Positions 1 through 7,989 of a stretch of DNA of 62,713 nt are shown in pieces. The translations under genes were made by a program, and so were the position numbers. The DNA lies in NCBI RefSeq assembly GCF_947499215.1, contig NZ_CANMNI010000005.1:1-62713 (forward strand), given 5' to 3'. The DNA comes from an uncultured Pontibacter sp. GTDB taxonomy: Bacteria > Bacteroidota > Bacteroidia > Cytophagales > Hymenobacteraceae. The notes beneath the pieces are model-generated. The model did not search any database. It had not been told where the DNA came from and worked only from the letters and a program-made list of their open reading frames with translations. Numbering within the stretch: the first letter of the stretch is position 1; each line of letters opens with the position of its first letter.

Positions 1-24
1 AACGCCTCCTGCTGAAGCGGGCTG

Positions 25-54
25 CAAAGGTAGGAAGAGTTTTGACATCTTCAA
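25..54 (-). promoter_or_regulatory. Bacteroidota sigma-A promoter, tandem copy 1 (outward, leftward)
   Basis: Read on the minus strand, TTG (52-54) is followed by 19 bp and TACCTTTG (25-32), a perfect match to the Bacteroidota -33/-7 consensus. An A-rich tract lies upstream (plus-strand T run 69-76), like an UP element. The surrounding block recurs at 113-186. It is the copy nearest the left edge, so its transcript leaves the window almost at once. A strong stable-RNA operon, most likely rRNA, is the inferred target. Confidence 0.75.
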
Positions 55-135
55 CAACCAAGGCAAAGTTTTTTTTCTCTTTTTTCAGCCCCTGTTACCG
101 ACGCCTTAAAAGCCGCCCCCTGTTGAAGCGGGCTG

Positions 136-165
136 CAAAGGTAGCAAGCTTTTCTAAGCTTGCAA
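136..165 (-). promoter_or_regulatory. Bacteroidota sigma-A promoter, tandem copy 2
   Basis: On the minus strand TTG (163-165), a 19-bp spacer and TACCTTTG (136-143) match the consensus exactly. The bases around the -7 box and downstream (about 115-143) and the upstream A-tract (rc of 171-186) nearly repeat copy 1, 111 bp away. The spacer contains an AAGCTT palindromic stretch not present in copy 1. Confidence 0.75.
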
Positions 166-292
166 TGCCCGAGGCAAAGTTTTTTCAGTCTCTTATTCCC
201 CGGTGTCTGGCCCTCAAGGTTGGCACCGGTGGCCGCCCCGCCGGCCGCCCTCTCACTCGCTTTCCCCGACCCGTTCTACCGTGTTGGGAGTG

Positions 293-322
293 CAAAGGTC
301 AGAAAAAATCCCGGACCTGCAA
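293..322 (-). promoter_or_regulatory. Bacteroidota sigma-A promoter, diverged tandem copy 3
   Basis: On the minus strand TTG (320-322), again exactly 19 bp, then GACCTTTG (293-300), which differs from the TAnnTTTG consensus at its first base only. It lies 157 bp upstream of copy 2. The flanks are GC-rich and diverged. It is probably the most distal of a promoter stack feeding the same leftward transcript. Confidence 0.55.
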
Positions 323-369
323 GGGGGCGCTGTCAACTTTGGCCCTCTCCCCCGGGCGGTTCCGCCTAA

Positions 370-660
370 GTGCCTGACCGGCACGGCGAATACTTTTAAA
401 CTTTCTTGCGGGTTTTTGCATCCATCTTTTGAATGCTCAATTTTGCCTATTGTGTGAAGGGGTTGCGTTTGTATTTACCCGTGGGATTCTCCACATCTTC
501 CAGCTTGTTTATTACCAGCGGCTTTGGGTTAACATCTTGGCTTATTCCAGAAGTTCCAACTCTTATCAGATTTTTTAAATCTTTACAAACTCAATATTCT
601 TTTGCTGGATGTAGGTGACATACTCCTTTCCTACTTATCTAGTTCCTTGTCTTCTTTATT
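370..660. other. Intergenic stretch, nothing recognised
   Basis: About 290 bp between the leftward promoter stack and the purA terminator. Short open frames here show no family features and no coding bias that I can see. I find no further consensus promoter and no strong hairpin. Confidence 0.5.
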
Positions 661-674
661 TTATCTAAAACAAA

Positions 675-705
675 AAAGGCTTCACCCTTACTGGATGAAG
701 CCTTT
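675..705 (-). terminator. purA operon terminator
   Basis: A 10-bp perfect stem (675-684 with 696-705, AAGGCTTCA core) with an 11-nt loop. On the minus strand the stem is followed by a T run (rc of 672-677). It lies about 20 bp after the purA stop codon, as expected for an intrinsic terminator of the relA-fur-STAS-purA operon. Confidence 0.8.
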
Positions 706-724
706 CTATTTTTCTATTCTTATG

Positions 725-2011
725 CTAGCTTACTTTCGCCTGCTCTCTTCTCAATGTACTCTTCCTATCCGGACCCACCGACGCGATGGTGATCGGCACT
801 TGTAAATGCTCTTCTAGGAATGTCATATAGTTATTGAATGCTTCAGGTAAAGCTTCTACTGTGTCAATCTGGTTCAGTTCTACTTTCCAACCCGGCAATT
901 CTTCATAGATGGGTTCGATGTTCTCTGTATCTAATGAGTGAGGCAACTGATCCGTAATTTCTCCTGAGGCCAGCTTGTAGTGCGTGCATACCTTGATCGT
1001 GTCAAACTCTGTCAATACATCTGCCTTCATCATATTAAGTTGCGTTACGCCATTTAGCATGATGGAGTACTTCAGGCTTGGCAGATCTACCCAGCCGCAG
1101 CGACGTGGACGTCCGGTGGTTGAGCCAAACTCATTCCCTGCTTTTCTGATCTGTTCTCCTACATCATCCAACAATTCTGTCGGGAATGGTCCGCTTCCTA
1201 CGCGCGTGCAGTATGCTTTAAAGATACCGTATACTTCGCCGATGTGACGTGGAGCTACTCCTAAACCAGTGCAAGCACCTGCTACTAGGGTAGTAGAAGA
1301 AGTCACGAACGGATAAGTACCAAAGTCTACATCGAGTAACGAGCCTTGCGCTCCCTCTGCCAATACACGCTTGCCATTTTTCAGGGCTTCGTTGATCATG
1401 TACTCGCTGTCCACCAACTGGAGTGTGCGCAGGTAGTCAACCGCATCAAAGAATGCCTGCTCCTGCTCTCCTAAGTCTAGTGTCTGCCCATAAAACTCCA
1501 CCGTTTTGCGATGGCGGTCTACCAGTTTATTATAGCGGTCCTGAAAATCATCTGCCAGTATATCGCCGATGCGCAATCCCACTCTGCCAATTTTGTCTTG
1601 ATAAGTCGGCCCTATACCTTTCAGCGTAGAGCCAATTTTGCCTGAACCGAGTGCTTCTTCCGAAACCCTGTCCAGTACTTTATGGGAAGGCAGGATAAGG
1701 GATGCTTTTTTGGAAACGAACAGATTTTTGGTTGCATCGACACCACGGTCCTGCAGTTTCTGCATTTCAACGCGGAACACGATTGGGTCTAACACAACGC
1801 CATTGCCAATGATATTCTGGATGTGTTCATGGAAGATACCAGAAGGGATCTGGTGCAGTACGTGTTTTGTACCTTCGAACTCTAGTGTGTGGCCCGCATT
1901 AGGGCCGCCCTGAAAACGGGCAACAATGTCATAGGTAGGTGCCAGTACGTCGACGATTTTGCCTTTGCCTTCGTCGCCCCACTGCAGACCTATTAATATG
2001 TCAACTGCCAT
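725..2011 (-). CDS. purA: Adenylosuccinate synthase
   Basis: 428 residues, the usual length. The enzyme joins IMP and aspartate using GTP to form adenylosuccinate, the first committed step to AMP, in the cytoplasm. The N-terminal glycine-rich P-loop GDEGKGK (residues 12-18) holds the catalytic Asp, and family motifs such as GGPNAGHT and STTGRPRR follow. It starts 7 bp after the STAS gene stop, so it is the last gene of an operon with relA/spoT, a Fur-family regulator and a STAS protein. PurA is a known direct target of ppGpp inhibition in other bacteria, so sharing an operon with the ppGpp enzyme is functionally sensible, though co-regulation here is inferred. No SD sequence precedes the ATG. 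Confidence 0.97.
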   Translation of the reverse strand: MAVDILIGLQWGDEGKGKIVDVLAPTYDIVARFQGGPNAGHTLEFEGTKHVLHQIPSGIFHEHIQNIIGNGVVLDPIVFRVEMQKLQDRGVDATKNLFVSKKASLILPSHKVLDRVSEEALGSGKIGSTLKGIGPTYQDKIGRVGLRIGDILADDFQDRYNKLVDRHRKTVEFYGQTLDLGEQEQAFFDAVDYLRTLQLVDSEYMINEALKNGKRVLAEGAQGSLLDVDFGTYPFVTSSTTLVAGACTGLGVAPRHIGEVYGIFKAYCTRVGSGPFPTELLDDVGEQIRKAGNEFGSTTGRPRRCGWVDLPSLKYSIMLNGVTQLNMMKADVLTEFDTIKVCTHYKLASGEITDQLPHSLDTENIEPIYEELPGWKVELNQIDTVEALPEAFNNYMTFLEEHLQVPITIASVGPDRKSTLRREQAKVS

Positions 2012-2018
2012 TTATACG

Positions 2019-2384
2019 TTAGTAAATTGATTCCTTTAAGAATTGCGCTGCGAAGTTATCATTTTCTGCGATGGTAAAAATGGCATTGAGCTTCGTAACG
2101 ATTAAAAGTTTGCGGATATGATCGGATGGCTTAATCAACACCAACTCCCCTCCCCTATTGCGGAACTTGGTCAACAGAGAGACAAGCACCCCCATACCAC
2201 TGCTGTCCATAAAGCGGACATTAGACAAGTCCACGGCACAGAGAAGCTTTTTTTCCTCTACCTGTTCCTCGGCGGTTGTCATCAGTTTTTGTGTGTCAGG
2301 TCCTGCGATCAGGTCTCCCTCTAGCCTGATGAACAGGACATCATCCTTTAGCTCTGTCTGATACTTCATGCTGTTGCTGTTCAT
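2019..2384 (-). CDS. STAS-domain protein (anti-sigma factor antagonist type)
   Basis: 121 residues forming a single STAS domain. The core [16 protein letters not shown] (about residues 52-67) carries the DSSG signature whose serine is phosphorylated by a partner kinase in SpoIIAA/RsbV-type proteins. No other domain is present. No cognate RsbW-like kinase or PP2C phosphatase is in this window, so the partner is unknown. The ATG at 2384 overlaps the end of the Fur-family gene by 44 bp; a second Met (residue 6, 2369) would shorten the overlap to 29 bp. Both starts suggest translational coupling. The role is inferred to be partner switching; the target sigma factor or other effector cannot be read from the sequence. 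Confidence 0.88.
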   Translation of the reverse strand: MNSNSMKYQTELKDDVLFIRLEGDLIAGPDTQKLMTTAEEQVEEKKLLCAVDLSNVRFMDSSGMGVLVSLLTKFRNRGGELVLIKPSDHIRKLLIVTKLNAIFTIAENDNFAAQFLKESIY

Positions 2385-2844
2385 TTGCTTTTTTGGCGCG
2401 GCAATCGCCGCATACCCCGTACAGATTTAGGGAATGGTGCAAGATATGAAAATTTAAAAGGTCGCCCACCATTGTCTGTATATTATGGATGCGCGGATCG
2501 CAGAACTCCACTACTTTATGACACTCGGTACAGATCACGTGATCGTGCTGGCGGTAGCCATAGGATTTCTCGTACTGCGCCAGGTTGCGTCCGAACTGGT
2601 GCTTGCTCACCAAGTCGTTTTCTACGAGCAGGTCTAGGGTATTGTACACCGTGGCCCGGCTCACGCGGTAGTTCTTGTTCTTCATGCTGATGTAGAGCGA
2701 CTCCACATCAAAATGACCCGAACGGGAATATATCTCCTCCAAGATGGCGTAGCGCTCCGGTGTTTTGCGAAGGCCTTTGCTCTCAAGGTAGGCTGTGAAT
2801 ATTTTCTTTACTTCCTCTATTCTAACTTTTTGGTCTACTGCCAT
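2341..2844 (-). CDS. Fur/PerR-family transcriptional regulator
   Basis: 167 residues with the Fur fold. An N-terminal winged helix includes [11 protein letters not shown] (about 63-73). A metal-binding dimerisation domain follows, with HDH (100-102), CTEC (C105, C108) and CGDC (C145, C148), the four-cysteine structural zinc site. Whether it senses iron (Fur), peroxide (PerR) or zinc (Zur) cannot be decided from sequence alone. A polar tail of about 17 residues follows the last CxxC. It sits 31 bp after relA/spoT and overlaps the STAS gene. Its start is preceded by AAGGAG five bases before ATG, an SD-like element that is unusual for this phylum. Confidence 0.92.
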   Translation of the reverse strand: MAVDQKVRIEEVKKIFTAYLESKGLRKTPERYAILEEIYSRSGHFDVESLYISMKNKNYRVSRATVYNTLDLLVENDLVSKHQFGRNLAQYEKSYGYRQHDHVICTECHKVVEFCDPRIHNIQTMVGDLLNFHILHHSLNLYGVCGDCRAKKANEQQQHEVSDRAKG

Positions 2845-2875
2845 GTCTTCTCCTTTATATAATAGGTATTACTCG

Positions 2876-5071
2876 TTAGTCGAATCGCTCGACGGTGAGC
2901 ACGCCCGTTACTTTGCCCATCCGCTGGATCAGTTTATCCAAGTGGCCGGTGTCATTTACAAAAACCATGATGTTGCCCTCAAAGATTCCATCGTGTGAAT
3001 CGATCGTGATAGAACGCATGTTTACACGCAAGCTATTCGAAATGATTCGGGTCAGGTCATTCACCAATCCTACACGGTCTGTTCCCTTGATGCGTATACC
3101 TGCCAAGAAAGCCAGCTCCTTCTGGTCCGTCCACTTGGCTTTGATGATACGGTTGCCGTAGTTCGACATCAACTCTATACCTTTCTTGCAATTGGTACGG
3201 TGTATTTCAATACCATCCCCTCCCGTCTCAAAGCCAAACACTTCATCACCAGGTATAGGATTGCAGCAGGATGCCACCTTATACGCCATATTCGACGTGT
3301 TCTCACCTATCACGAGCATGTCGGAGTTAACACCTCTAATCTTCTGCACCTCCCGGTCAAAGGTCTTCGGTTCCAACATAGAGGCTCCCCGCTCGGCCTG
3401 TGCCGTGAAGATCACCTCTTTGATATTCTTGATATCGATGTGCCCCGTGGCAATACGGTAATGCAGGTCTTGCACGGACGGCACATTAAAAAAAGCCATG
3501 ATTTTGTTCAGATTACCCTGCGTTTCGGGCACCTTTAGGTAGGAAAGGCGACGCTCTAACATAACCTTGCCCTGCTCTGATTTGTTTTTGCGCTCTTCGC
3601 GTAGGTACTCTTTAATGCGGGAGCGCGCCTTGGATGTCACCACGTAGTCCAGCCACTCTTCGTTTGGCTTTTGCTTCTGGGAAGTGAGTATCTCCACCTG
3701 ATCACCGTTTCGCAGCCTAAAACTCAAAGGCACCAGCTTCTGGTTTACTTTCGCACCGAGGCACTGCAAACCAATCTGCGAGTGAATCTCAAAGGCGAAG
3801 TCTAAGGCGGTGGCACGATCGGGCAGAATAAGCAGCTCTCCCTTTGGCGTAAAGACGAACACCTCCTCTACGAATAGGTTCTTGCGGAATTCGTCCATGA
3901 ACTCCAGTGCGTTGGCCGTGTTGTTCTCCAGCATATCGCGCACCTTGTTAATCCACAGTTCCAGACCAGACTCTCCCCCGCTTCCGTCGCTCTTATACTT
4001 CCAGTGGGCTGCATAACCGCGCTCTGCAATCTCATCCATACGCTTGGTCCGGATCTGCACCTCCACCCACTGGCCAGACTTACTCATCACAGTGGTATGC
4101 AAAGATTCATAGCCATTGGCTTTCGGGGTGTTCACCCAGTCGCGCAGGCGGTCCGGGTTGGGCTGGTAAAAGTCTGTAATAATAGAGTATACCTGCCAGC
4201 AAGCCGCCTTCTCATGCTCAAGCGGCACATCCAGCGTAATGCGTATGGCAAAGAGGTCATAAATCTCTTCGAAGGTAATGTTCTGCTTCTTGATCTTCTT
4301 TAATATAGAGTAGATCGACTTAGGTCTGCCTTTGATATTAAACTTAAAACCATGCCGGCGCAGTTCCTCCTCAATAGGTGAGATAAAGTCCTTTATAAAC
4401 TTCCCTCGTGCGCTACGGGTCTGCCGAATCTTAGTCGAGATGTCCTTATAGGTATCTGTATCAGTATACTTCAAGTAGAGGTCTTCCAACTCCGACTTGA
4501 TGGCGTACAAGCCCAAGCGATGCGCGAGTGGCGCATACAGGTACATGGTCTCCGAAGCGATCTTGAGCTGCTTGTGGCGTGGCATGCTATCAAGCGTACG
4601 CATATTGTGCAGGCGGTCGGCCAGCTTAACGAGAATCACCCGTACGTCGTCGGACAGGGTGAGCAGCATTTTGCGGAAGTTCTCAGCCTGCTGCGACGTA
4701 CCGTAGTCGAATACACCGGAGATCTTGGTAAGTCCTTCGATGATGCGGGCTACACTGGGACCAAACTCACGCTCGATCTCCTCCACATCCATATCGGTAT
4801 CCTCTACCACATCGTGCAACAAGGCCGCCACGATAGAAGTTGTACCTAAGCCGATCTCTTCTACAGCGATCTGCGCTACGGCCAGCGGATGCAGTATGTA
4901 AGGCTCTCCCGACTTACGGCGCATATCCTTGTGCGCCTCTACCGATGTATTGAAAGCCTTTTTTATGATCTTGGCATCGTTATCCTTTAAGAAAGGCTTA
5001 GCATGCCGAAGTAATCTGCGGTAGTATCTTAGGATCTCTTTGCGTTCTGCTTCCGGATCGATCATGTTCAT
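2876..5071 (-). CDS. Bifunctional (p)ppGpp synthetase/hydrolase, RelA/SpoT family
   Basis: 731 residues, a full-length Rsh protein. The N-terminal HD hydrolase domain retains H61, H86-D87 and E90-D91, with LADRLHNMRTL further on, so hydrolase activity should be intact. The synthetase domain follows (GRPKSIYSILKKI near 255, YDLFAIRI, GYESLHTTV near 340). Next come a TGS domain (VFTPKGELLILP near 405), a CC/zinc-finger-like segment with CCNPIPGDE, and a C-terminal ACT domain (about 655-731). It makes and degrades the alarmone in starvation. It is the first gene of the operon with fur, STAS and purA. A -7-like element lies about 100 bp upstream. Confidence 0.96.
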   Translation of the reverse strand: MNMIDPEAERKEILRYYRRLLRHAKPFLKDNDAKIIKKAFNTSVEAHKDMRRKSGEPYILHPLAVAQIAVEEIGLGTTSIVAALLHDVVEDTDMDVEEIEREFGPSVARIIEGLTKISGVFDYGTSQQAENFRKMLLTLSDDVRVILVKLADRLHNMRTLDSMPRHKQLKIASETMYLYAPLAHRLGLYAIKSELEDLYLKYTDTDTYKDISTKIRQTRSARGKFIKDFISPIEEELRRHGFKFNIKGRPKSIYSILKKIKKQNITFEEIYDLFAIRITLDVPLEHEKAACWQVYSIITDFYQPNPDRLRDWVNTPKANGYESLHTTVMSKSGQWVEVQIRTKRMDEIAERGYAAHWKYKSDGSGGESGLELWINKVRDMLENNTANALEFMDEFRKNLFVEEVFVFTPKGELLILPDRATALDFAFEIHSQIGLQCLGAKVNQKLVPLSFRLRNGDQVEILTSQKQKPNEEWLDYVVTSKARSRIKEYLREERKNKSEQGKVMLERRLSYLKVPETQGNLNKIMAFFNVPSVQDLHYRIATGHIDIKNIKEVIFTAQAERGASMLEPKTFDREVQKIRGVNSDMLVIGENTSNMAYKVASCCNPIPGDEVFGFETGGDGIEIHRTNCKKGIELMSNYGNRIIKAKWTDQKELAFLAGIRIKGTDRVGLVNDLTRIISNSLRVNMRSITIDSHDGIFEGNIMVFVNDTGHLDKLIQRMGKVTGVLTVERFD

Positions 5072-5174
5072 TCTGAAAATAGAAAGTATAGGGTGCTTAG
5101 GCTTTGCGAGCCTGCAGCCATACTTAAGCTAATAGCTGACATTAGTATAAATATGGTGGTGGCTGTTTAAGTTT

Positions 5175-5182
5175 CAAATATA
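5175..5182 (-). promoter_or_regulatory. Possible -7 element for relA/spoT operon
   Basis: On the minus strand 5175-5182 reads TATATTTG, a perfect TAnnTTTG box about 100 bp before the relA/spoT start. No TTG occurs at the 18-21 bp spacing, so the -33 half is missing or degenerate. It is a weak promoter candidate only. Confidence 0.35.
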
Positions 5183-5315
5183 CATGAATATACGCTTGTA
5201 TACACACATTGCGCTGCGATTACCGCAAATAGTTGATGCTGAAACAGTAAGCACATCGAGACAGGCTTTTCTAAGTTCTATCTGAAAAATAATCACTTTT
5301 TTTTGGGCCGCCCTA

Positions 5316-5345
5316 TTGCATTTAAAATTAGCGTGTGTAAATTTG
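5316..5345 (+). promoter_or_regulatory. Promoter of tRNA-Leu
   Basis: TTG (5316-5318), 19 bp, TAAATTTG (5338-5345): exact Bacteroidota consensus. Transcription would begin near 5352, about 20 bp before the mature tRNA. It may also read through to tig, although a terminator lies between. Confidence 0.85.
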
Positions 5346-5371
5346 CACCATCATTACAAACAAGCACACAT

Positions 5372-5453
5372 GCGGATGTGGCGAAATTGGTAGACGCACT
5401 AGACTTAGGATCTAGCGCTGCGAGGCATGGGGGTTCGAGTCCCTCCATCCGCA
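5372..5453 (+). tRNA. tRNA-Leu (UAG anticodon)
   Basis: An 82-nt cloverleaf. The acceptor arms GCGGATG (5372-5378) and CATCCGC (5446-5452) pair perfectly, with discriminator A at 5453. The anticodon stem CTAGA/TCTAG encloses loop CTTAGGA with anticodon TAG (5406-5408). A long variable arm, typical of class II tRNAs, lies before the GTTCGAGTC T-loop. The 3' CCA is not encoded, so it must be added after transcription. It has its own consensus promoter and an intrinsic terminator. Confidence 0.97.
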
Positions 5454-5461
5454 CACAAACG

Positions 5462-5496
5462 AAACCCTCAACAGCCCATGTTGGGGGTTTGTTTTT
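5462..5496 (+). terminator. tRNA-Leu terminator
   Basis: A 12-bp stem (5462-5473 with 5479-5490, one G-T pair) with a 5-nt loop, then a T5 run at 5492-5496. It lies 8 bp after the tRNA. Confidence 0.8.
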
Positions 5497-5530
5497 ACTA
5501 GATGTATCATCATTAAAATTTTTGTAAGCC

Positions 5531-6853
5531 TTGAATATTACATTAAATCAAACCGACGGCACTAACGCGCAACTCAAGGTAGTTCTGGCAGAGTCAGACT
5601 ATGCTCCTAAGGTTGATCAGCAAGTAAAAGAATTCAGCAAGAAAGCCCAGATCAAAGGTTTCAGACCTGGTAAAGTGCCTGCCGGACTTATCAAGAAGAT
5701 GTATGGCAAGAGCATACTGGTTGAGTCTATCAACAAGCTTCTTCAGGAGGAGATCACTAAGTATATCAAGGATAACGATGTAAAACTGCTGGGCGAGCCG
5801 CTTCCGGAGCCAAGCCAAGACAACATTGACTGGGACAACCAGAAAGAGTTTGAATTCAATTACGCTGTTGGCCTGCTGCCAGACTTCAACCTTCCGCTTG
5901 ATAAAAGCGTAGAGGGTTACACTGTGGAGTTGGACCAGACGACAGTGGACGAGGCTTATGAGAACCTGAAGCGCCAGTTCGGTCAAACAACAAACCCGGA
6001 AACTTCTGAAGAAGGTGACTTTATCTACGGTGACCTGAAGCAAGTAGAAGGTGAGTTCGAGTCTAAGACCCTTATCCCTACAAACCGTGTGGTAGAAGGC
6101 AAAGATCAGTTCATGTGTGTTAAAGCCGGTGACACGATCCGTTTCGATATCCGTAAGGCTTTCGGTGATGACAACAGCGCACTGGCCCATGTTACTGGCC
6201 TGAGCAAAGAAGTGGTAGCTGACCTGAACGGTGAGTTCGAATTCACAGTAGAGAAGATCAACCGCACAGAAGCCGCTGAGCTGAACCAAGAGCTGTTTGA
6301 CAAGCTGTTCGGTAAGGACGAAGTGAAAACGGAAGAGGAGTTTGACGCCAAGATCCGTGAGACGATCAAGGAGAACTATGACCGTGAGGCAGATAACCTG
6401 CTGAGCCGCAACATCATCGACACATTGGTTGACAATGTAGAGGTAGAGCTTCCTAAAGAGTTCTTCAAGCGTTGGTTGCAAGTGACGAACGAAGGCCGCC
6501 TTACGACAGAGCAGATCGAAGAGAACTTCGACAAGTACCTGAAGGAACTGAAGTGGTCTATGATCAAGAACAAGGTTGTGGAGGAGAACGAGCTGAAAGT
6601 TACCAACGAAGAGGTGGTGAACAGCACGAAGGAGAAGATGTTGGCTCAGTTCAACATGCCTGAAATACCAGAGGAACTGGTAGAGAGCATGAACAACTAC
6701 GCTAACCAATACCTGCAGCAGGAGAATGGCCGCAACTACATCAATGAGTACGAGCAACTGCTAGCTGAGAAGGTGCTCGCTAAACTTAAAGAAAAGATGA
6801 CTGTTGTAGAGAAGACAATCTCTACGGAGGACTTCAAGAACATGTCGTTCTAA
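5531..6853 (+). CDS. tig: Trigger factor, ribosome-associated chaperone
   Basis: 440 residues. Trigger factor binds the ribosome at the exit tunnel and shields nascent chains. The N-terminal ribosome-binding domain contains the IKGFRPGKVP signature (about 42-51). The rest is the PPIase-like region and the helical C-terminal chaperone domain. The start is TTG at 5531: an in-frame TAA lies immediately upstream (5525-5527), and the next in-frame Met is about 58 residues in, beyond the ribosome-binding loop. Related proteins begin MNITL-QTD, as here, which supports the TTG start. No SD precedes it. It is the first of a tig-clpP-clpX block, each gene followed by its own terminator. Confidence 0.95.
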   Translation: MNITLNQTDGTNAQLKVVLAESDYAPKVDQQVKEFSKKAQIKGFRPGKVPAGLIKKMYGKSILVESINKLLQEEITKYIKDNDVKLLGEPLPEPSQDNIDWDNQKEFEFNYAVGLLPDFNLPLDKSVEGYTVELDQTTVDEAYENLKRQFGQTTNPETSEEGDFIYGDLKQVEGEFESKTLIPTNRVVEGKDQFMCVKAGDTIRFDIRKAFGDDNSALAHVTGLSKEVVADLNGEFEFTVEKINRTEAAELNQELFDKLFGKDEVKTEEEFDAKIRETIKENYDREADNLLSRNIIDTLVDNVEVELPKEFFKRWLQVTNEGRLTTEQIEENFDKYLKELKWSMIKNKVVEENELKVTNEEVVNSTKEKMLAQFNMPEIPEELVESMNNYANQYLQQENGRNYINEYEQLLAEKVLAKLKEKMTVVEKTISTEDFKNMSF

Positions 6854-6876
6854 GAACGAATTATAATATTTAACTT

Positions 6877-6910
6877 AAAAAGTCCTTTATTATTTAAAGG
6901 ACTTTTTTAT
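6877..6910 (+). terminator. tig terminator
   Basis: AAAAGTCCTTTA (6877-6888) pairs with TAAAGGACTTTT (6895-6906), then T-rich sequence. It lies 23 bp after the tig stop. The T-rich tail merges with a possible clpP -7 box. Confidence 0.8.
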
Positions 6911-6915
6911 TTTTG
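6908..6915 (+). promoter_or_regulatory. Possible clpP -7 element
   Basis: TATTTTTG at 6908-6915 fits TAnnTTTG and would start transcription about 15-20 bp before the clpP ATG. At the 19-bp spacing the -33 position reads TTT rather than TTG and falls inside the tig terminator hairpin, so confidence is low. Confidence 0.3.
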
Positions 6916-6938
6916 ACCAAACCGTAAATCTAAACAAG

Positions 6939-7640
6939 ATGATGTTTAACAAAGACGAGTTCCGGAAATTTGCCGTAAAGGGCCAAGGCATGAGCGGCCT
7001 AGGCGTAGACCAATATATTAATCATGTAGAAGGCAGAGCCATGCATACCATCGAGAGTATGACCCGCTCTGTAATTGAGGAACGTCCCACGAACTTCCGT
7101 GAGATCGACGTGTTCTCCCGCCTGATCATGGACCGCATCATCTTCCTAGGCACACAGGTGGATGACTTCATTGCCAATATTATAACGGCCCAGTTGCTGT
7201 TCCTAGAGTCAGCCGATGCTAAGAAAGACATCCTGCTTTACATTAACAGCCCGGGTGGCTCAGTATACGCCGGTCTTGGCATCTATGACACCATGCAGTA
7301 TGTAAACCCGGATGTGGCAACGATCTGTACAGGTCTGGCTGCTTCAATGGGTGCCGTGCTGCTGGCAGGTGGTGCTAAAAACAAGCGCTCTGCCCTCCCA
7401 CACGCCCGTGTCATGATTCACCAGCCGATGGGTGGTGCGCAAGGTCAGGCTTCTGACATCGAGATCACAGCGCGTGAGATCCTGAAACTGAAGAAGGAGC
7501 TGTATGAGATCTTGGCCGAGCACTCTGGCAAATCCTACCAAGAGGTATACGACAACTCGGATCGTGACTACTGGATGAAAGCTGAAGAAGCCAAAGAGTA
7601 CGGTCTGATTGATGAGGTGCTTCACCGCAAGAAGGACTAA
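6939..7640 (+). CDS. clpP: ATP-dependent Clp protease proteolytic subunit
   Basis: 233 residues. This serine peptidase forms the barrel that degrades proteins fed by ClpX or ClpA/C in the cytoplasm. The catalytic triad is visible: Ser136 in GLAASMGA, His161 in MIHQPMGG, and Asp210 in SDRDYWM. The N-terminus is about 30 residues longer than in E. coli ClpP, common in Bacteroidota and possibly a propeptide. Two adjacent ATGs (6939, 6942) could start it. It sits between tig and clpX, a conserved arrangement. A 17-bp perfect terminator follows, so clpX appears to be transcribed separately. Confidence 0.97.
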   Translation: MMFNKDEFRKFAVKGQGMSGLGVDQYINHVEGRAMHTIESMTRSVIEERPTNFREIDVFSRLIMDRIIFLGTQVDDFIANIITAQLLFLESADAKKDILLYINSPGGSVYAGLGIYDTMQYVNPDVATICTGLAASMGAVLLAGGAKNKRSALPHARVMIHQPMGGAQGQASDIEITAREILKLKKELYEILAEHSGKSYQEVYDNSDRDYWMKAEEAKEYGLIDEVLHRKKD

Positions 7641-7660
7641 GCACTTTATAATCAACAAAG

Positions 7661-7706
7661 TAGCAAAGCCCATACCATCAATTTGGTATGGGCTTTGCTA
7701 TTATTT
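7661..7706 (+). terminator. clpP terminator
   Basis: A perfect 17-bp stem (7661-7677 with 7684-7700) with a 6-nt loop, then TTATTT. It begins 20 bp after the clpP stop. Confidence 0.88.
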
Positions 7707-7931
7707 AAAGCAAGAAAAAATTGCACCATTATGATACAGAGCTTTTCAAATTAAATTTCAGTTAAAAATTTATCAACAAGCATTTGTGGATAGTGTTTTT
7801 ACGTAAAAAGCTTAAAATAAGGGTTTTACCACAAAATACAGGAATAGCAATTTTTGAATTTAAAGCTACTTTTTATAACCATATCAACATTTTAGCTTTT
7901 AAATTACTACCTTAGTAAGGTTTCAATTTTG

Positions 7932-7939
7932 TACCTTTG
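7932..7939 (+). promoter_or_regulatory. clpX promoter -7 element
   Basis: TACCTTTG at 7932-7939 is a perfect -7 box. The -33 half is not a clean TTG (TTA at 7912-7914, 17-bp spacing). Transcription from here would start near 7945, which argues that clpX begins at ATG 7990 and not at the in-frame GTG at 7945. Confidence 0.5.
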
Positions 7940-7989
7940 CTTTTGTGTTAGGTCTGCGAGGACCTCTAAGATCTTCTGAACAAAACTTT

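Noticed and set aside
42..457. Several short open frames in the left-edge promoter region
   Set aside because: They lie across the tandem promoter blocks on the opposite strand and contain proline/arginine-rich low-complexity sequence from GC-rich DNA.
5594..6757. 387-codon open frame antisense to tig
   Set aside because: It is the complement of a well-supported trigger factor gene, and its translation (many Leu, Val, Phe and His) is typical of an antisense reading; it shows no domain.
7945..7989. Upstream GTG start for clpX
   Set aside because: It lies at the predicted transcription start after TACCTTTG and adds residues before the conserved [10 protein letters not shown] opening.
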